In this document: positions 13,112 through 24,800 of the stretch, piece by piece
Position numbering within the stretch: position 1 is the stretch's first letter
How the letters are laid out: the number at the start of each line of letters is the position of its first letter
NCBI GenBank assembly: GCA_003024785.1
Contig: PUQB01000178.1
Coordinates: forward strand, 148,655-212,654
DNA from: Selaginella tamariscina
Taxonomy: Eukaryota; Streptophyta; Lycopodiopsida; Selaginellales; Selaginellaceae
Direction: 5' to 3'
DNA: 64,000 nucleotides
Notes under the pieces: model-generated
Seen by the model: the letters and a program-made list of their open reading frames with translations, nothing else
Database searches by the model: none
Told to the model about the DNA's origin: nothing
Made by a program: the position numbers and the translations under genes

Positions 13112-13679
13112 TGTGAAGCCACGATTCAGGAACCAGGAAAAGAATAGGATTCCAAGAACAGGAAGGCTTGACTCAGGAGCAGGACTGAGAGCAGGACAGG
13201 AACTAGGAACAGGAACAGACGGATCCAGGAGCAAGACAGGATCAGGATAGGATCCGGAAGCAAGACAGGAAGACGCAGGACAGGATCCAGGAATAAGACA
13301 GAAATAGGACAGGATCCGGAAACAAGACAGGAGCAAGACAGGATCCAGGAGCAGGACAGGAAACAAGATAAGAACAAGACAAGACGAGATTGATCGTAGT
13401 AAGACTGGTGTTGATAGTAACTAATTGTACAACAATTAAGTCAGAGCTTTTATGCTCACAACTCCAAGCTAATCTGGTCATGAGCCTAATCTAGTCACTA
13501 GTCAAAAATGGTCATCCTTATCCTATAGGAATATCCTGTAGGCATATCCTGTGGGAATATCCTATAGGCATATCCTGTGGGAAATCCTGCGAGAATATCC
13601 TGCGGGCCGAATCCTGTATCCCATATCCTGTAGGCTGAATCCGTATGTCGTATCTTGTATCTTGTATCGGGTCATGACA
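13112..13679 (-). repeat. 5' LTR of the chromovirus
   Basis: Matches 8378-8975, starting TGTGAAGCC and ending GGTCATGACA on the plus strand. It carries the same two internal short-repeat stretches. No primer site complementary to initiator tRNA-Met is obvious just inside (13090-13111), so the element may prime from another tRNA. The bases flanking the two LTRs (GAGTG on the left, GAAAG on the right) are not an exact target duplication. Confidence 0.85.
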
Positions 13680-16600
13680 GAAAGAGTCGTTGGAGCCTTT
13701 AGGTTTTTGGTATTGAGCAATACCATATTCTCAACCTAATACTCTACATCCCGCTGATGTTTATCGTACTGCTGACGATATCTTTCATGTGCTCCAGCCA
13801 TCGCTTGATGAGCAGCTTCCCATGTCCGATACAATTGTCCAATGAACTTTGCTATAGATGGAACTCAATTGACACGTCTTTCGGTAACACCATACGCTGA
13901 GGAATACCACCTTATTCCCAGTTAACACTTCCATCGGGCTACATCCAATCGTAGTGTGTGTCAAGTTATTATAACATATCTCAGCCATATCCAAGTGTTC
14001 AACCCAATCAAGTTGATCACCTTAAACATAGCATCTGAGATAGTCCTTGACTTGTCGTTTCACTCTCTCCGTTTGACCATCAGTTTGGGGATGGTAAGTT
14101 GTACTGAACATTAGCATTGTACCAAACTGCTTAAACAATGTTCCCTAAAACATGCCCGTAAATCGAGGATCCCAATCTAAAATCATCATTTTCGGTAGCC
14201 TGCGCACTCTTATGACTTCGTGGAAGAACAACTTTGCTGCTTGAATTGCATTCACTGTCTCTACAATTGGAATGAAATGAGCAACCTTTGAAAACCGATC
14301 AACTATCACCATGAGAGCGTTAAAACCACAAGATTTTGACAATCCCATGATAAAATCTAAGTAACACTTTGAAATGGCCACTCTAGAATTGGTAGACACT
14401 GTAACTTCCAGCTCATTTTTGTGATCGATTCTTCACTTGTTGACATGTTGGGCATGTCCTAACATATTTGGCAACATCGTTTATCATACCCGGCCAATAG
14501 AATCCCTGTTTCAACAAAGCCAATGTCTTATGCCTTCCACCATGTCCGCAAAGGAACGTCGTGATGCTCTTTAACAGCCTCTCCCTCCATGTCCCTTCTG
14601 GAACATAGTCTCTTTTCTTTATAATAAAGAACTCCATCTCGTACGCAAAATGCGCCTGTTTGAGTGCATCCATTCGACTTTCTATTTGCTGGAATATTAC
14701 CATCTCTTCGTAATTGATGAACTTGTTTCCTCTTTGCCACCAGGCTCAAAGCCTCCTTAGCAAACTTGTCCTGAGGATACGCCGTCACAAATTCATCCAC
14801 CAAAGTTGACACGGGTGCTGACATAATACGAAGATGACCCTTTCTACTGAGTGCATCAGCTACCACATTGTCCTTTCCCGCCTTATGTCTGATTTCAGGC
14901 TGAAATCGTGCCAACTTCTGCTGCCATCTAGCATACTTTGGTATAGCTTCGGCTGCGTTTCAAAATACCTTAGAGTTACACTATCTGTCCAAACCACAGT
15001 GCCATGACTTGGAAGATAATGACGCCAATACTCCAAGGAAGCAACAATAGCATACATCTCCTTTTCGTGAGTAGGCCATCGAGTTTGCGCGGCATCTAAC
15101 TTCTTCGAGAAAAAGGACACTGGATGTCCTTTTGTTGCAATACACCACCAATTGCAAAGTCGGAAGCGTCACATTCTACTTCAAAGGGATCTTCAAAGAT
15201 GGGCAACTGCAAAACTGGCTCAGAAGAGATAGCCTCTTTGAGTTTGACGAACACGTTGGCACTCCAGTCCAATGGGAATGTTCGTAAGATCTGTCAATGG
15301 GGCCGCTATCTGAGTAACCCTTTATGAATCTTCGGTAATACCCTGTCAGACCAAGAAATGATCTAACTTCATGCACGTCTTTTAAAGTCGTCCACTCGTA
15401 ATAGCTTGAATTTTCTTTGGGTCCATGGCAACCTCCCCACCTGAGATCAAGTGTCCCAAGAAATCTATCTTGGTTTGACCAAATGCGCACTTGCTTTCTT
15501 TAGCATACAACTGGTTCTCTCTCAACCTCTGAAACACTTTTTCTAAGTGTTCCACATGTTCCAATTGTCGAACTGAAAACCAGAATGTCATCAATATACA
15601 CCACTACGAACTCGTCTAGATAGTCTCTAAACACATCATCCATCATTGTGCAAAAAGTTGCTGGAGCATTGCACAACCCGAATGGCAAGACTAGAAACTC
15701 AAATGATCCATAACGCTCTCAATGTCATTCTCTGCTACCCGAATCTGATGGTACCCGATCTCAAGTCTATTCTTGAAAAATACTTTGCTTTTGATAGCTA
15801 TCAAATAAGTCGTCCACTCTGGAAGAGGATACTTATTTTTGATAGTTATCGCGTTCAGCTCGATAGTCCACACACATTCGCATCGTACCATCCTTTTTCA
15901 TTACAAAAAGATCGGTGCACCATATGGGCGATCGACTAGGTCGAATGTGTCCTCGACCAATCAATTCTGTCAGCTGTCTCTTCAATTCTACTAACTCTTG
16001 AGGATTCAACCGATATGGGGCTCTTGCCGGTGGAGACGAACCTGGCAAAACCTTATCTGTGGTCCACAGCTCGACGTGGAGGTAACTCGGGCAAGTCTTC
16101 TGGCAACACATCCTTAAACATGTTCAAGACTTCCAAAATAGGTTCGGGAACATTCTTGACCATCTCCTATTTTGACTTCACCAGTATCCAAAACCATTGC
16201 AAGAAACACACGTTCCCGATGTCTAACTGCTTTACGCAACTGAGTTAAGGTAAGGAACATAGGATTCCAATCCTTATCAGTTAGCGTTTCCATTTGAGCG
16301 TGTTTTTCTAATGTCTTCTTTATCTGCTGCAAGCGTGATTCGATTATCTCCGGAACCCCTCATTTCGATTACATGTTTATGGAACCATTCCATACCCAAA
16401 ACAAAGTCAAACCCCGTCATATTCAAGACAACTAAGTCTAGCTTAGCCTTCCAATCTTTGATTTGGACAGGAACTGCCCTTGCTATATTATTAGTATTTT
16501 GAGAACCTTTGCCAAAATTGATCTTTATTTCACACATCTTTATTACATCCAAATTCAATCGACGAGCTAGACTAGTCGATATGAAGTTGTATGTTGCTCC

Positions 16601-18241
16601 AGTATCGATCATCATTCGGACTCGGTCCCCTCGTATCCTTCCTGTCAAATATAGCAAAGGGTCAGTTTTGTCTTGAATAGCGAATAAGGCAGGTTGTGTC
16701 TGGCACAACATTACCTCTTCTGACTCATCTTCCGGATCTTCAAGCGTTTCTGGTTCAGCAACTTCCTCTTCTACCATCGCCTTGAAATGTCCTGATTGTT
16801 GTGAGGGTGCCGACACTCTTTAGCAAAATGACCAGGCTTGTTACAATTATAACATTTCACCCCGCCTGCGGAACGCGGGGAGCAGACTTTGGAGCCGATC
16901 CTTTGGCCTGCTGAGGAGTGGTAACGCCAATGGTTTCCGAAATCCGGTGGGTCTTGATGTGTCCGAAAACTTGGAACTGCCGACAAAGGGACTTGCACTT
17001 CGAATTGATGGCGATTGATCTGGTCTATCAAACCTTCTGAACCCAGACTTTGGAGGAAACCTCCTTGGTTTAGGTTTTGCTTCCTCCCCTTTGTACAAGT
17101 CTTCTAACGACATGCCATAAGCAACCTTTTGAGCTGCCTCTTGACATTCCCGATAGCTTGTTGGCTTGTACCTTAAGATTTCCTTCGCTTCTCATTCAAG
17201 CTAGCCATGAAGCAACTTCGAGCTTCATCATCGCTCATATTTGGCACCAATCGCCGTACACTTTCGAATCGATAAACGTGGTCCATTGGACTTCCCCGAA
17301 CTCCCTGTTGACAAAGTGCCAGGTCAGCACGCAATCGCAAACCGAGATCATCCGGCATATACTGCTTTTTGATCTCCTTTTTCATGTGCTTCCAGCTGTT
17401 TCGGTATCCACGTTCACCTTCAACAATTCGCCACCAAGTCTTAGCTTCTTCTTTAAGAAACTGCTTGGCACATGCAACCTTTTCTGTCTTTCTCACGGAA
17501 GCAGCCTCGAAATAGCTTTCCATATCATACAACCAGTCATCCAAAACCTTGTAATCCTTTGAACCCATGAAATTCGAAGGCTTTACCGGTTTGAATTTAC
17601 TGGGACCTCCACCACCTACTTCCGTCGAAGAATCTGATTCAGAGGAACCTGACTCTGAGTCATGCTTCTTCTTCTTTTTCCGTGTGTCTGGTTGCGGAAC
17701 ATCTGGCACTTGTATTCGTCGGAATCCGAACGGCAACATTATCGATTCGGTCATTCAACCCAAAACATCCCCTCGAAGTTCGTTTAGGGCATCCATCATT
17801 ATTTCTCGCCAACCAGGTCGTTGTCTAACTCTAGGGGGTCGACCTGGATCAGCCTCATCCATCTCCTCATTTTGAGCCTCTGCGACAGCCCTCTCTGCCT
17901 CAGGCTCTGGTTGCTTTCTTTTGCTCATCGTATTGAACCCTAGTTTCAACACTCGGAGAATATGCTTGGAATATTCCCAATGTGAAGTTGGAAACACCCT
18001 GCACAGGTTGTACACCCACACACATCAGCTTAAACTAGCATAAGACTTTCGGACATACCTAGAATCTCACGCCGACTCACTGAGCAAGTGTTCTCCGAAG
18101 TTTGACAACTCACAGGATCAAACTCTCTGCGCAGAATACAGACATGTCAACCGAAAGCAATAGAGTATATCAAGAATTTAGAGTTATCTAAACATTGAAA
18201 CACCTATGACTTAAGGCAGTCCTACTGACCGCAGAGAACTT
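13680..18241 (-). mobile_element. Ty3 LTR retrotransposon body (gag-pol), broken
   Basis: Minus-strand coding parts of a Ty3 element, from 5' to 3': a gag region (about 17.17-18.02 kb), a CCHC knuckle (CYNCNKPGHFAKEC, near 16.85 kb), an aspartic protease (IDTGATYNFI, near 16.6 kb), reverse transcriptase with the YIDDIL active-site box (near 15.6 kb), RNase H (about 14.9-15.2 kb), and integrase with the zinc-finger CPTC box (near 14.45 kb) and core (about 13.8-14.4 kb). The 5' LTR follows at 18256. The 3' end is lost or separated by the chromovirus at 8.4-13.7 kb. It is broken in several places, and I read it as an old copy. Confidence 0.88.
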
Positions 18242-18253
18242 GCTCCGATACCA
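18242..18253 (-). other. Primer binding site (initiator Met tRNA type)
   Basis: The minus strand reads TGGTATCGGAGC, one base from the classical plant tRNA-Met primer site, placed two bases inside the LTR that begins at 18256. It fixes the minus orientation of the 13.7-18.3 kb Ty3 body. Confidence 0.8.
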
Positions 18254-18255
18254 AT

Positions 18256-19203
18256 TGTCAGAGTTTTTACCTGGTGCCACAAAGGCGGCTTGCCAGGTGC
18301 CAACCCTGGAATCCCCTCTCTGGAAACCCCACGGAATCTGGTAAAGTAACCCGTATTAGGAACCCAACCTTAGGAACTTAAACCCTAACTGACTAAGTCC
18401 ACGAACGAGACTCACCTTGGACACGGAAACTGCCGAGCTTAAGGTGTCGTTCCTAGCTTGGCGTGGTTGAGGCGGCCGGAGCAAGGCCTCAACCACTAGT
18501 TTGCGGAACGTGAACTCGGGCAATGCCTTTGAGCTTGCAGCAGGTTTTCGGACCAAGGAATCTGACTAACTCCTTGGAAGTGACGTGCCCCTCACAAAGG
18601 CAAGATCCTGCCAACGATAAGGATAGTCTAACCCTAGGGTGGGTTGTACCCCTGTCGTGTGGAAGTTTGGGCGGCACAACAGAGGGTTGCACCTTGACGA
18701 CACAAGCTTAGCTTGCACCGGTAGGAGGTTAACGAGCTCTCTTTTGAACCCAGGAAGCCTCACTACATATACTCTACCTTATTTATGTGACGGACCCCCC
18801 CCCCTGTTTACCTAAATGAGTAAGTGGGCTGGCACGGAAATGCCAGCCCTTAGAGAAAATGGTTGTCCTAACCTAACCCTAAACCTAACCCCTAGGGGGG
18901 GGTAGGGCGTGGGGTTAGGGCAACCCTAGGGTTAGGTCAACCCTAGGGGTGTCCCTAACCCTTTTTGACAAGCTATATTTAACGAAAACTACTTTGTAAC
19001 GTCAAACTGGGGGAGAGTTTTCTAGAAAGTACTACCTTCGCCTAGAGTTTCTCGAGGTACCTAGTGACAGCCCCGGACTACCCCTAAACACCTAAGTGCA
19101 CTAAGCGGGCTATTTCTCACTACAACTAGGGTTCACACAACTCGGTAGGTAACAATAGTCAAACCCCAAAGTAAAGGGTCGAGTCATAGTAAAAACTATG
19201 ATA
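18256..19203 (-). mobile_element. 5' LTR of the Ty3 element (LTR copy D, short form)
   Basis: Begins TGTCAGAG next to the primer site and ends around ...AAAACTATGA, where the sequence switches abruptly to the middle of another LTR. At about 950 bp it lacks roughly the first 790 bp (plus-strand order) of the long LTR form at 7.0 kb. Telomere-like CCCTAA runs lie at about 18870-18960. It is GC-richer than copies B and C, which suggests less decay. Confidence 0.75.
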
Positions 19204-20627
19204 GTTATCTTGCAATGCCTCACAAATGGGCTCTTGCTAACGAGCTTAGATCATTCAACCCTTGGATCCCAAGGAGAAGACCCCCTTAGCTGAGTGTGCC
19301 AATAGCACATCCAATTAAAAGACTTAACCTCCCTTGAGCGAATGCCTAAGGCTTAGCACCCCAATGTGAGCATAAGCATGCTTACTTGCTAAAGTATCCA
19401 ACATCTTAGCATTGAGCCCATGAGACAACCCCAAAAGATATGTCTTAGGCGTTGTACTGTGTGCCATCTAGCTTAGTATCACATCTTCATGTGATACTAT
19501 TTTCTAAGATGTGGGTTATCACACCATAGCCTCTTAAATTCAAAAGTTATACCAGGTGCCATGAACATGGCTCTCAAATGCTAGCTTTAGAATCCTTTTG
19601 TGAACCCTCAGGAACTTGGTAAAATAAACCTGTTATCAAGATCCCATACTCCACAGTTGGACAATGACACAAATGTGCCATGTTTAGATATAAGTGCTAC
19701 TCCTTATTTGACATGGAGGAGGAGGCTGGAGACATGCCTCAACCCTGACCCTTGAAATGTGTAATCCAACAAGACCTCTTAGGCATAGATTCACCAACAT
19801 TAAGGATAGGCTATCCCAAAGGTGAGATTACCCTTATTGTTTAAAAGTTGAGGCGGCACAATAAAGGGTTTGCCTTAACAACACAAACTAGAACTTGCAC
19901 GGTAGAAGAATAATGAACTTAATTATGAACCTAAAAACTCTTGCTACATATCCTATTTAATATATATAATAGAGGCCCTCCCTCTGTTTTCTTGTTTTGT
20001 AGCACGGAATATCATTCCCCATAAGAAATACTTGTAGTTTTTAACCAAACCCTAACCTCAGGAATTTAGGGCATGGGTTAGGGCTAAGTTAACCCTTAAG
20101 TGTTTCAACCTATATTCGATATGCTGAATTCACTAAAACTAATCAATAACCCGACCAAGACACAAAAACAAGGGTAAGAATTTTCTAAAAGGTAAATGCT
20201 ACCTTCACATAAAGTCTCAAGGTATTTTAGGGATAACCAATTGGATTACCCCTAAATACCTAAATGCATAAGCAAGGTTGTTTTTCACTATATCTAGAAT
20301 TATCAACATAGTTCAGTAAGTAACAACAATCAACTTCAAAGTAAAAAGTAAGATCATAATAAAAACTATGACGTGGGGTTAGAACAACCCTAGGGGTGTT
20401 TGTAACAACACAAAACTCACCAATTGGGACGTTAAAATGAGGGGAATTTTCTAAATAAAAGTGTTAACTTGCCTAGAGTTTTTACAAATACTTAATAACA
20501 CCTAGCCGAACCATCACTACATCACTAAACAAGCAAGTTTCTTTTACACCTAGGGTTTTAACATAATTCAATAGATAATAACAATTAATATCCAAAGTAA
20601 AAGAACAATCATAATAAAATTATGATC
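19204..20627 (-). mobile_element. Truncated LTR fragments of the same family (copies E and F)
   Basis: From 19204 the sequence enters an LTR part-way (compare 4850 onward and 7490 onward) and runs to ...AAAACTATGAC at about 20372. It is then followed by a second, shorter copy of the LTR terminal part (about 20376-20627), ending ...ATAAAATTATGA. Both are decayed and AT-shifted. They are probably the remnant of an older insertion into which copy D was placed or beside which it recombined. Confidence 0.55.
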
Positions 20628-20630
20628 CAC

Positions 20631-23600
20631 AAGGTTTACAAGAATAAGATCATGACAAGTGGATTGTTCAAACTAATATGTTAAATGCTACATACTATGT
20701 TTTGAGGGAGTATGTACCATCGACCATCTCATTCATCATTACATGTTACAACAAGAAGCTAAAGTGGACATACAATGTTTATGTTGTTTGTAGAGACTAT
20801 GACATGGACAATTCTATGGTTCTCATTAGCTTTAGAGAGCATTGGGGACATTAGGAGTACAACTTTTTTAATATTTTGTTCAGCTTTAGTAACGAGCTTA
20901 GTTCTTATTACATTCTGCATCTTGAATTATAGGTAGCATGTAAAATGTGTAGTTATTTGAGTGTGCATGTTTGTGTGGTGTGTACAACAATGTCATGTGT
21001 ATGTTACTATATACAAATGCAAGTGGAGCTTATCATTTTCATCTTATATAAAAAGTTTATTCAATGTGTGTTTGTCATCAACTATGATAAATCCTAAACC
21101 ATGTGGCTCCATCAACAACCATCCTAAATACTAAACCCACATGGCCCCATTTGATGGCCACCTAAATCATGAACTATTTAATAGTTGATCTTAAATAATA
21201 AATTTATTTTGTGTGTTCATGTTCATCAATACCCCATCCAATGGGGCATCCCAAATCCTAAACCCATGTGACATTATTGGGGCAGCTAGATCATCCATGG
21301 GTCATGCATGACCATGTGGCATGGGTGCTTAGGGATAAACTCATTAGATTAAGAATAACAATTGGGTTAAGGGTTCAACTTAGGAATAAACTCACCAGGT
21401 TAAGGAAACAATTGGGTTAAGGGTCTAACTTAAAAATAAACTAAATAATTGACTTAGAAATAAACTCATTATATTAAGGATAACAATTGAATTAAGGATT
21501 CATATTAGGAATAAACTCACCAAGTTAAGGATAATAATTAATGTTTGTTATTAATGACCATCTTAAATCCTAAACCTGCATGGCCCCATTTTAGTCATTA
21601 GATCAGGCATGATCATGCATGCATGACATGCATCCTAAATCCTAAACATGTGTATCCTAAATCATATCCAACGGCCATCCTAAATCATATCCAACAACCA
21701 TTTGGGTAAACTTAAGAGCTTGAGGATAAATTCACCATAACTGGGTTAAGCAATCAGCTTAGAGATAAATTCAATTAAGGATTCAATTTAGAATAAACTC
21801 ATTAGGTTAATGATAACAACCAAGTTAAAGGTAAATCATTATTAATAATTAAGCCCACAACAATTATCTTATATAATAAGTTTATTTGTCATCAACGGCC
21901 ATTTTAAATTCTAAATCCACATAGCCCCATTTTAGTCATTAGATTAAGCATGGGTCATGCATAACCATGCATGGCATACATCCTAAATCTTAAACATGTG
22001 TCATCAATTACCATCTCAAATTTTATCCAATAACCATTTTAAATCATATTCTAAATTCTATTCAATAGTCATTTTAAATCATATTCAACAACCATCCAAA
22101 ATTTCATCTAACAATTATCATAAATTCTGACAATTATCCTAAATTTCATTTGACAATTATCATAAATATTTAATCTTAAATTCCATATGGCAGTTATCCT
22201 AAATTTTATTCAATGGTTAACTTAAACTTATCATAAACTCATGAGGTTAAGGTGGCATAAGCTCACTAGATTATTGGGTTAGGGTCAATATTAGAGATAA
22301 ACTTAAGTTAAGGATAACAACTAGGTTAAAAGAAATAAACTCATTAGGCTAAAAATAACAATTGGGTGATAAATTTACCACGTTAAAGATAACAACTAGC
22401 TTAAGGATTTATTAATTAATCTTATATAATAAGTTTATTTAGTGTGTCTATCCAACAACCATAAATCCTATCCATCAGCCATCCTAAATCTTAAATTCAT
22501 ATGGCACTATCAAGACCATTGGATTAGGCATGAGTCATACATGACATACATGGCATGGCTGCTTACATTCACTAAACCCACATGGCACTATCAAGGATGT
22601 GGCATGGGTCGTGCATGACCATGCATACCATGGGTGCTTAGGGATAAACTCATGATTAATGATAACAATTAAGTTAAGAGTAAACTCATTAAGTTAAGGA
22701 TAACAATTAGGTTATGGTTAAACTCATCAAGTTAATGATAACAACTGAGTTAAGGGTTCCACAGAAGGATAAACTCACCAGGTTAAACAACTGAGTTAAG
22801 GATCCATATTAAAGGATAAACTCACTAGGGGTTAAAAATAACAACATGGTGATCGTTAAATATTTAAACCTAGGCATGTGTAAACCTAAAAGCTTAAATG
22901 AATTCATCAGTTTAAGGATAACAAATGTGTTAAGGATTCAATTTAGAAATAAATTCATTAGGTTAAGGATAACAATTGAGTTAAGGGTCATTAAATAATT
23001 AAGCTAACATAATAATAAACTCATCACAACTAAGTTGAGGATTTAAATTAGAGATAAACTCAGAATAATAAATGAGTTAAAGGTTCATTTAATAAATATT
23101 ATTAAATAATTAAACCCACCAACAGTGGGCATGTTTACTATTTTATATAATAAGTTTATTCAGCATTAATAGCCATCCTAAATTCTATTTGACATTTGTC
23201 CTAAATTTTATCTAACAATTACCATAGATTCACGAGGTTTATGTGGGTTTAGGGTACAACTTAGAAATAAACTTACCATTTTAAGCATAACAATTGGGTT
23301 AAGGTTTGGGACTAAACTCATTAGGTTAAGGGTCCATCTTAAAAATAACCTCACCAAATTAAGGATAATAAATTCACTAGGTCTGGTGATAAACATCAAG
23401 TTAAGAGTCTAGGTTACATAAGTTAAAAGTTCAAGAATAAAATCACCATGTTAAGGATACAATAAGATCATTAAATAGGCATGTGTAAACCTATGAAGTT
23501 AAGGATAACAACTAAGTTAAGATTAATTGGGTAAAGTACCAAGTTATAAAAACTAAGTTAAGGGTCATTAAATAGCTAAACTCATGCATATAAGGCAATA

Positions 23601-24800
23601 AGAGCTTAAAGATAAACTCATTAAATTAAAAATAACAACTAAGTTATGAGCCCATGTTAAAAACAAAATAAATATAACAACTGGGTTAAGAATTCAATTT
23701 TAAAATAAACTTATTATATTAAGGACTAGGTTAAATATAGCAATTGGTTAAGAATTTATTAATTAATAAATTATTAATAAATAATTAAGCCCATCAACAC
23801 TGGGCATGTGTACTAGTGTACTAATATGAGTATAAATGTTTGATATGACAATATTGTGTATTTACATGTGTTAAAAGATCAAACTACTTCAATAAGCATG
23901 AATTCATTGTAGAAACTGCTAAAATGCTACAATTTATCTAGAACATCAAAGACTTATTCATAATGGGTCAGTCAAAGTTACAACATCTTCTCTCTTTCTC
24001 ACACACAGATTTGCACACATTCACATGGGTGCATTCACACACACACACACACTCTGACTAAATGGCAGTATTTGGAGAGTGTATGTTTGTGTGTGAATGA
24101 ACCCATGTGCATGTGTGTGTGAGAGAGATGTTGCAACTTCAACTTACCCTAACTTGTAAATTATGAATAAGCCTTTAATGTTCAAATATTTATTTTGGAA
24201 AGTCCGTTTCCAATAAGTGTCTCAAGCTTGATCTTATTTTTAATAAACATTTGTTTGTTTCCTCCATAAATTATAGCACTATACAACGAACTCATGCTTA
24301 TTAAAATAGTTGATCTCTTCACACATGTAAAGACATGATTTATATTGTCATACACACTTTATAATAACATTTATACACATATTAGTACATGGAAATGAAA
24401 GTTCCACTTGCGTTTGTATATAACAACATATGATGTACACACCACATAGATATGCACACTCATATATATAGAAGTATGTATATATAAATATGCATTTTAC
24501 ATAATTCAAAGATAGAATATAGTAAGAACTAAGTTTATTACCAAAGTTAAATAAATTATCAAAATTGTACTCTTAATGTCCCCATTGCTCTTTAGAGCTA
24601 ATGAAAACCATAAAGTGTCCATGTCATAATTTCTAAGAACCGTATAAACATTGTATTTCGATTTTAACCTTTTATTATAACCTATAATGATAAATGAGAT
24701 GGTCAATGATATATATTCTCTTGAACATGGTATATATAGTGTTTGACTAACATATTAGTTAGAATAATTCACTTATCACAATCTTATTTTTGTAAACCTA
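20631..24800. mobile_element. Foldback-like inverted-repeat structure with split left arm
   Basis: The left outer arm (about 20631-21045) is the imperfect reverse complement of about 24400-24800. The inner arm (about 23815-24054) is the reverse complement of about 24072-24398. The outer ends read AGGTTTACAAGAATAAGAT on the left and the complement of that word (ATCTTATTTTTGTAAACCT) on the right. In the right half the two blocks are contiguous. In the left half they are separated by about 2.77 kb of degenerate minisatellite. Long terminal inverted repeats carrying tandem repeats are typical of foldback transposons. No transposase is visible, so it would be non-autonomous. A palindromic duplication of chromosomal DNA is the alternative. 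Confidence 0.72.
21046..23810. repeat. Degenerate minisatellite with higher-order modules
   Basis: A loosely repeated phrase of about 35-50 bases, of the type AAACTCATTAGGTTAAGGAT followed by AACAATTGGGTTAAGGGT, recurs dozens of times. The word TTATATAATAAGTTTATT restarts longer modules at about 21043, 21869, 22421 and 23143, usually followed by a 'catcctaaatcctaaacc' block. Copies vary strongly, so the array is old. It sits inside the left arm of the foldback. Related phrases recur at 37480-38090 and, on the other strand, near 38580-38630. Confidence 0.75.

Larger units (their letters stand above)
8378..13679 (-). mobile_element. Chromovirus (Ty3 LTR retrotransposon with chromodomain), broken
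   Basis: A minus-strand element bounded by two related LTRs (8378-8975 and 13112-13679). Parts seen on the minus strand, from 5' to 3': gag with a CCHC zinc knuckle (CLYCGEAGH, near 12.15 kb), an aspartic protease (LLDTGANACF, near 11.9 kb), reverse transcriptase and RNase H segments (about 9.7-11.08 kb) and a C-terminal chromodomain (LQYLVDWKGY, near 9.1 kb) typical of plant chromoviruses. A purine-rich tract (reverse complement of 8976-8990) abuts the 3' LTR. The element is broken, with several breaks. It is probably younger than the Ty3 DNA it interrupts, but its LTRs already differ by substitutions and indels. Confidence 0.88.
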
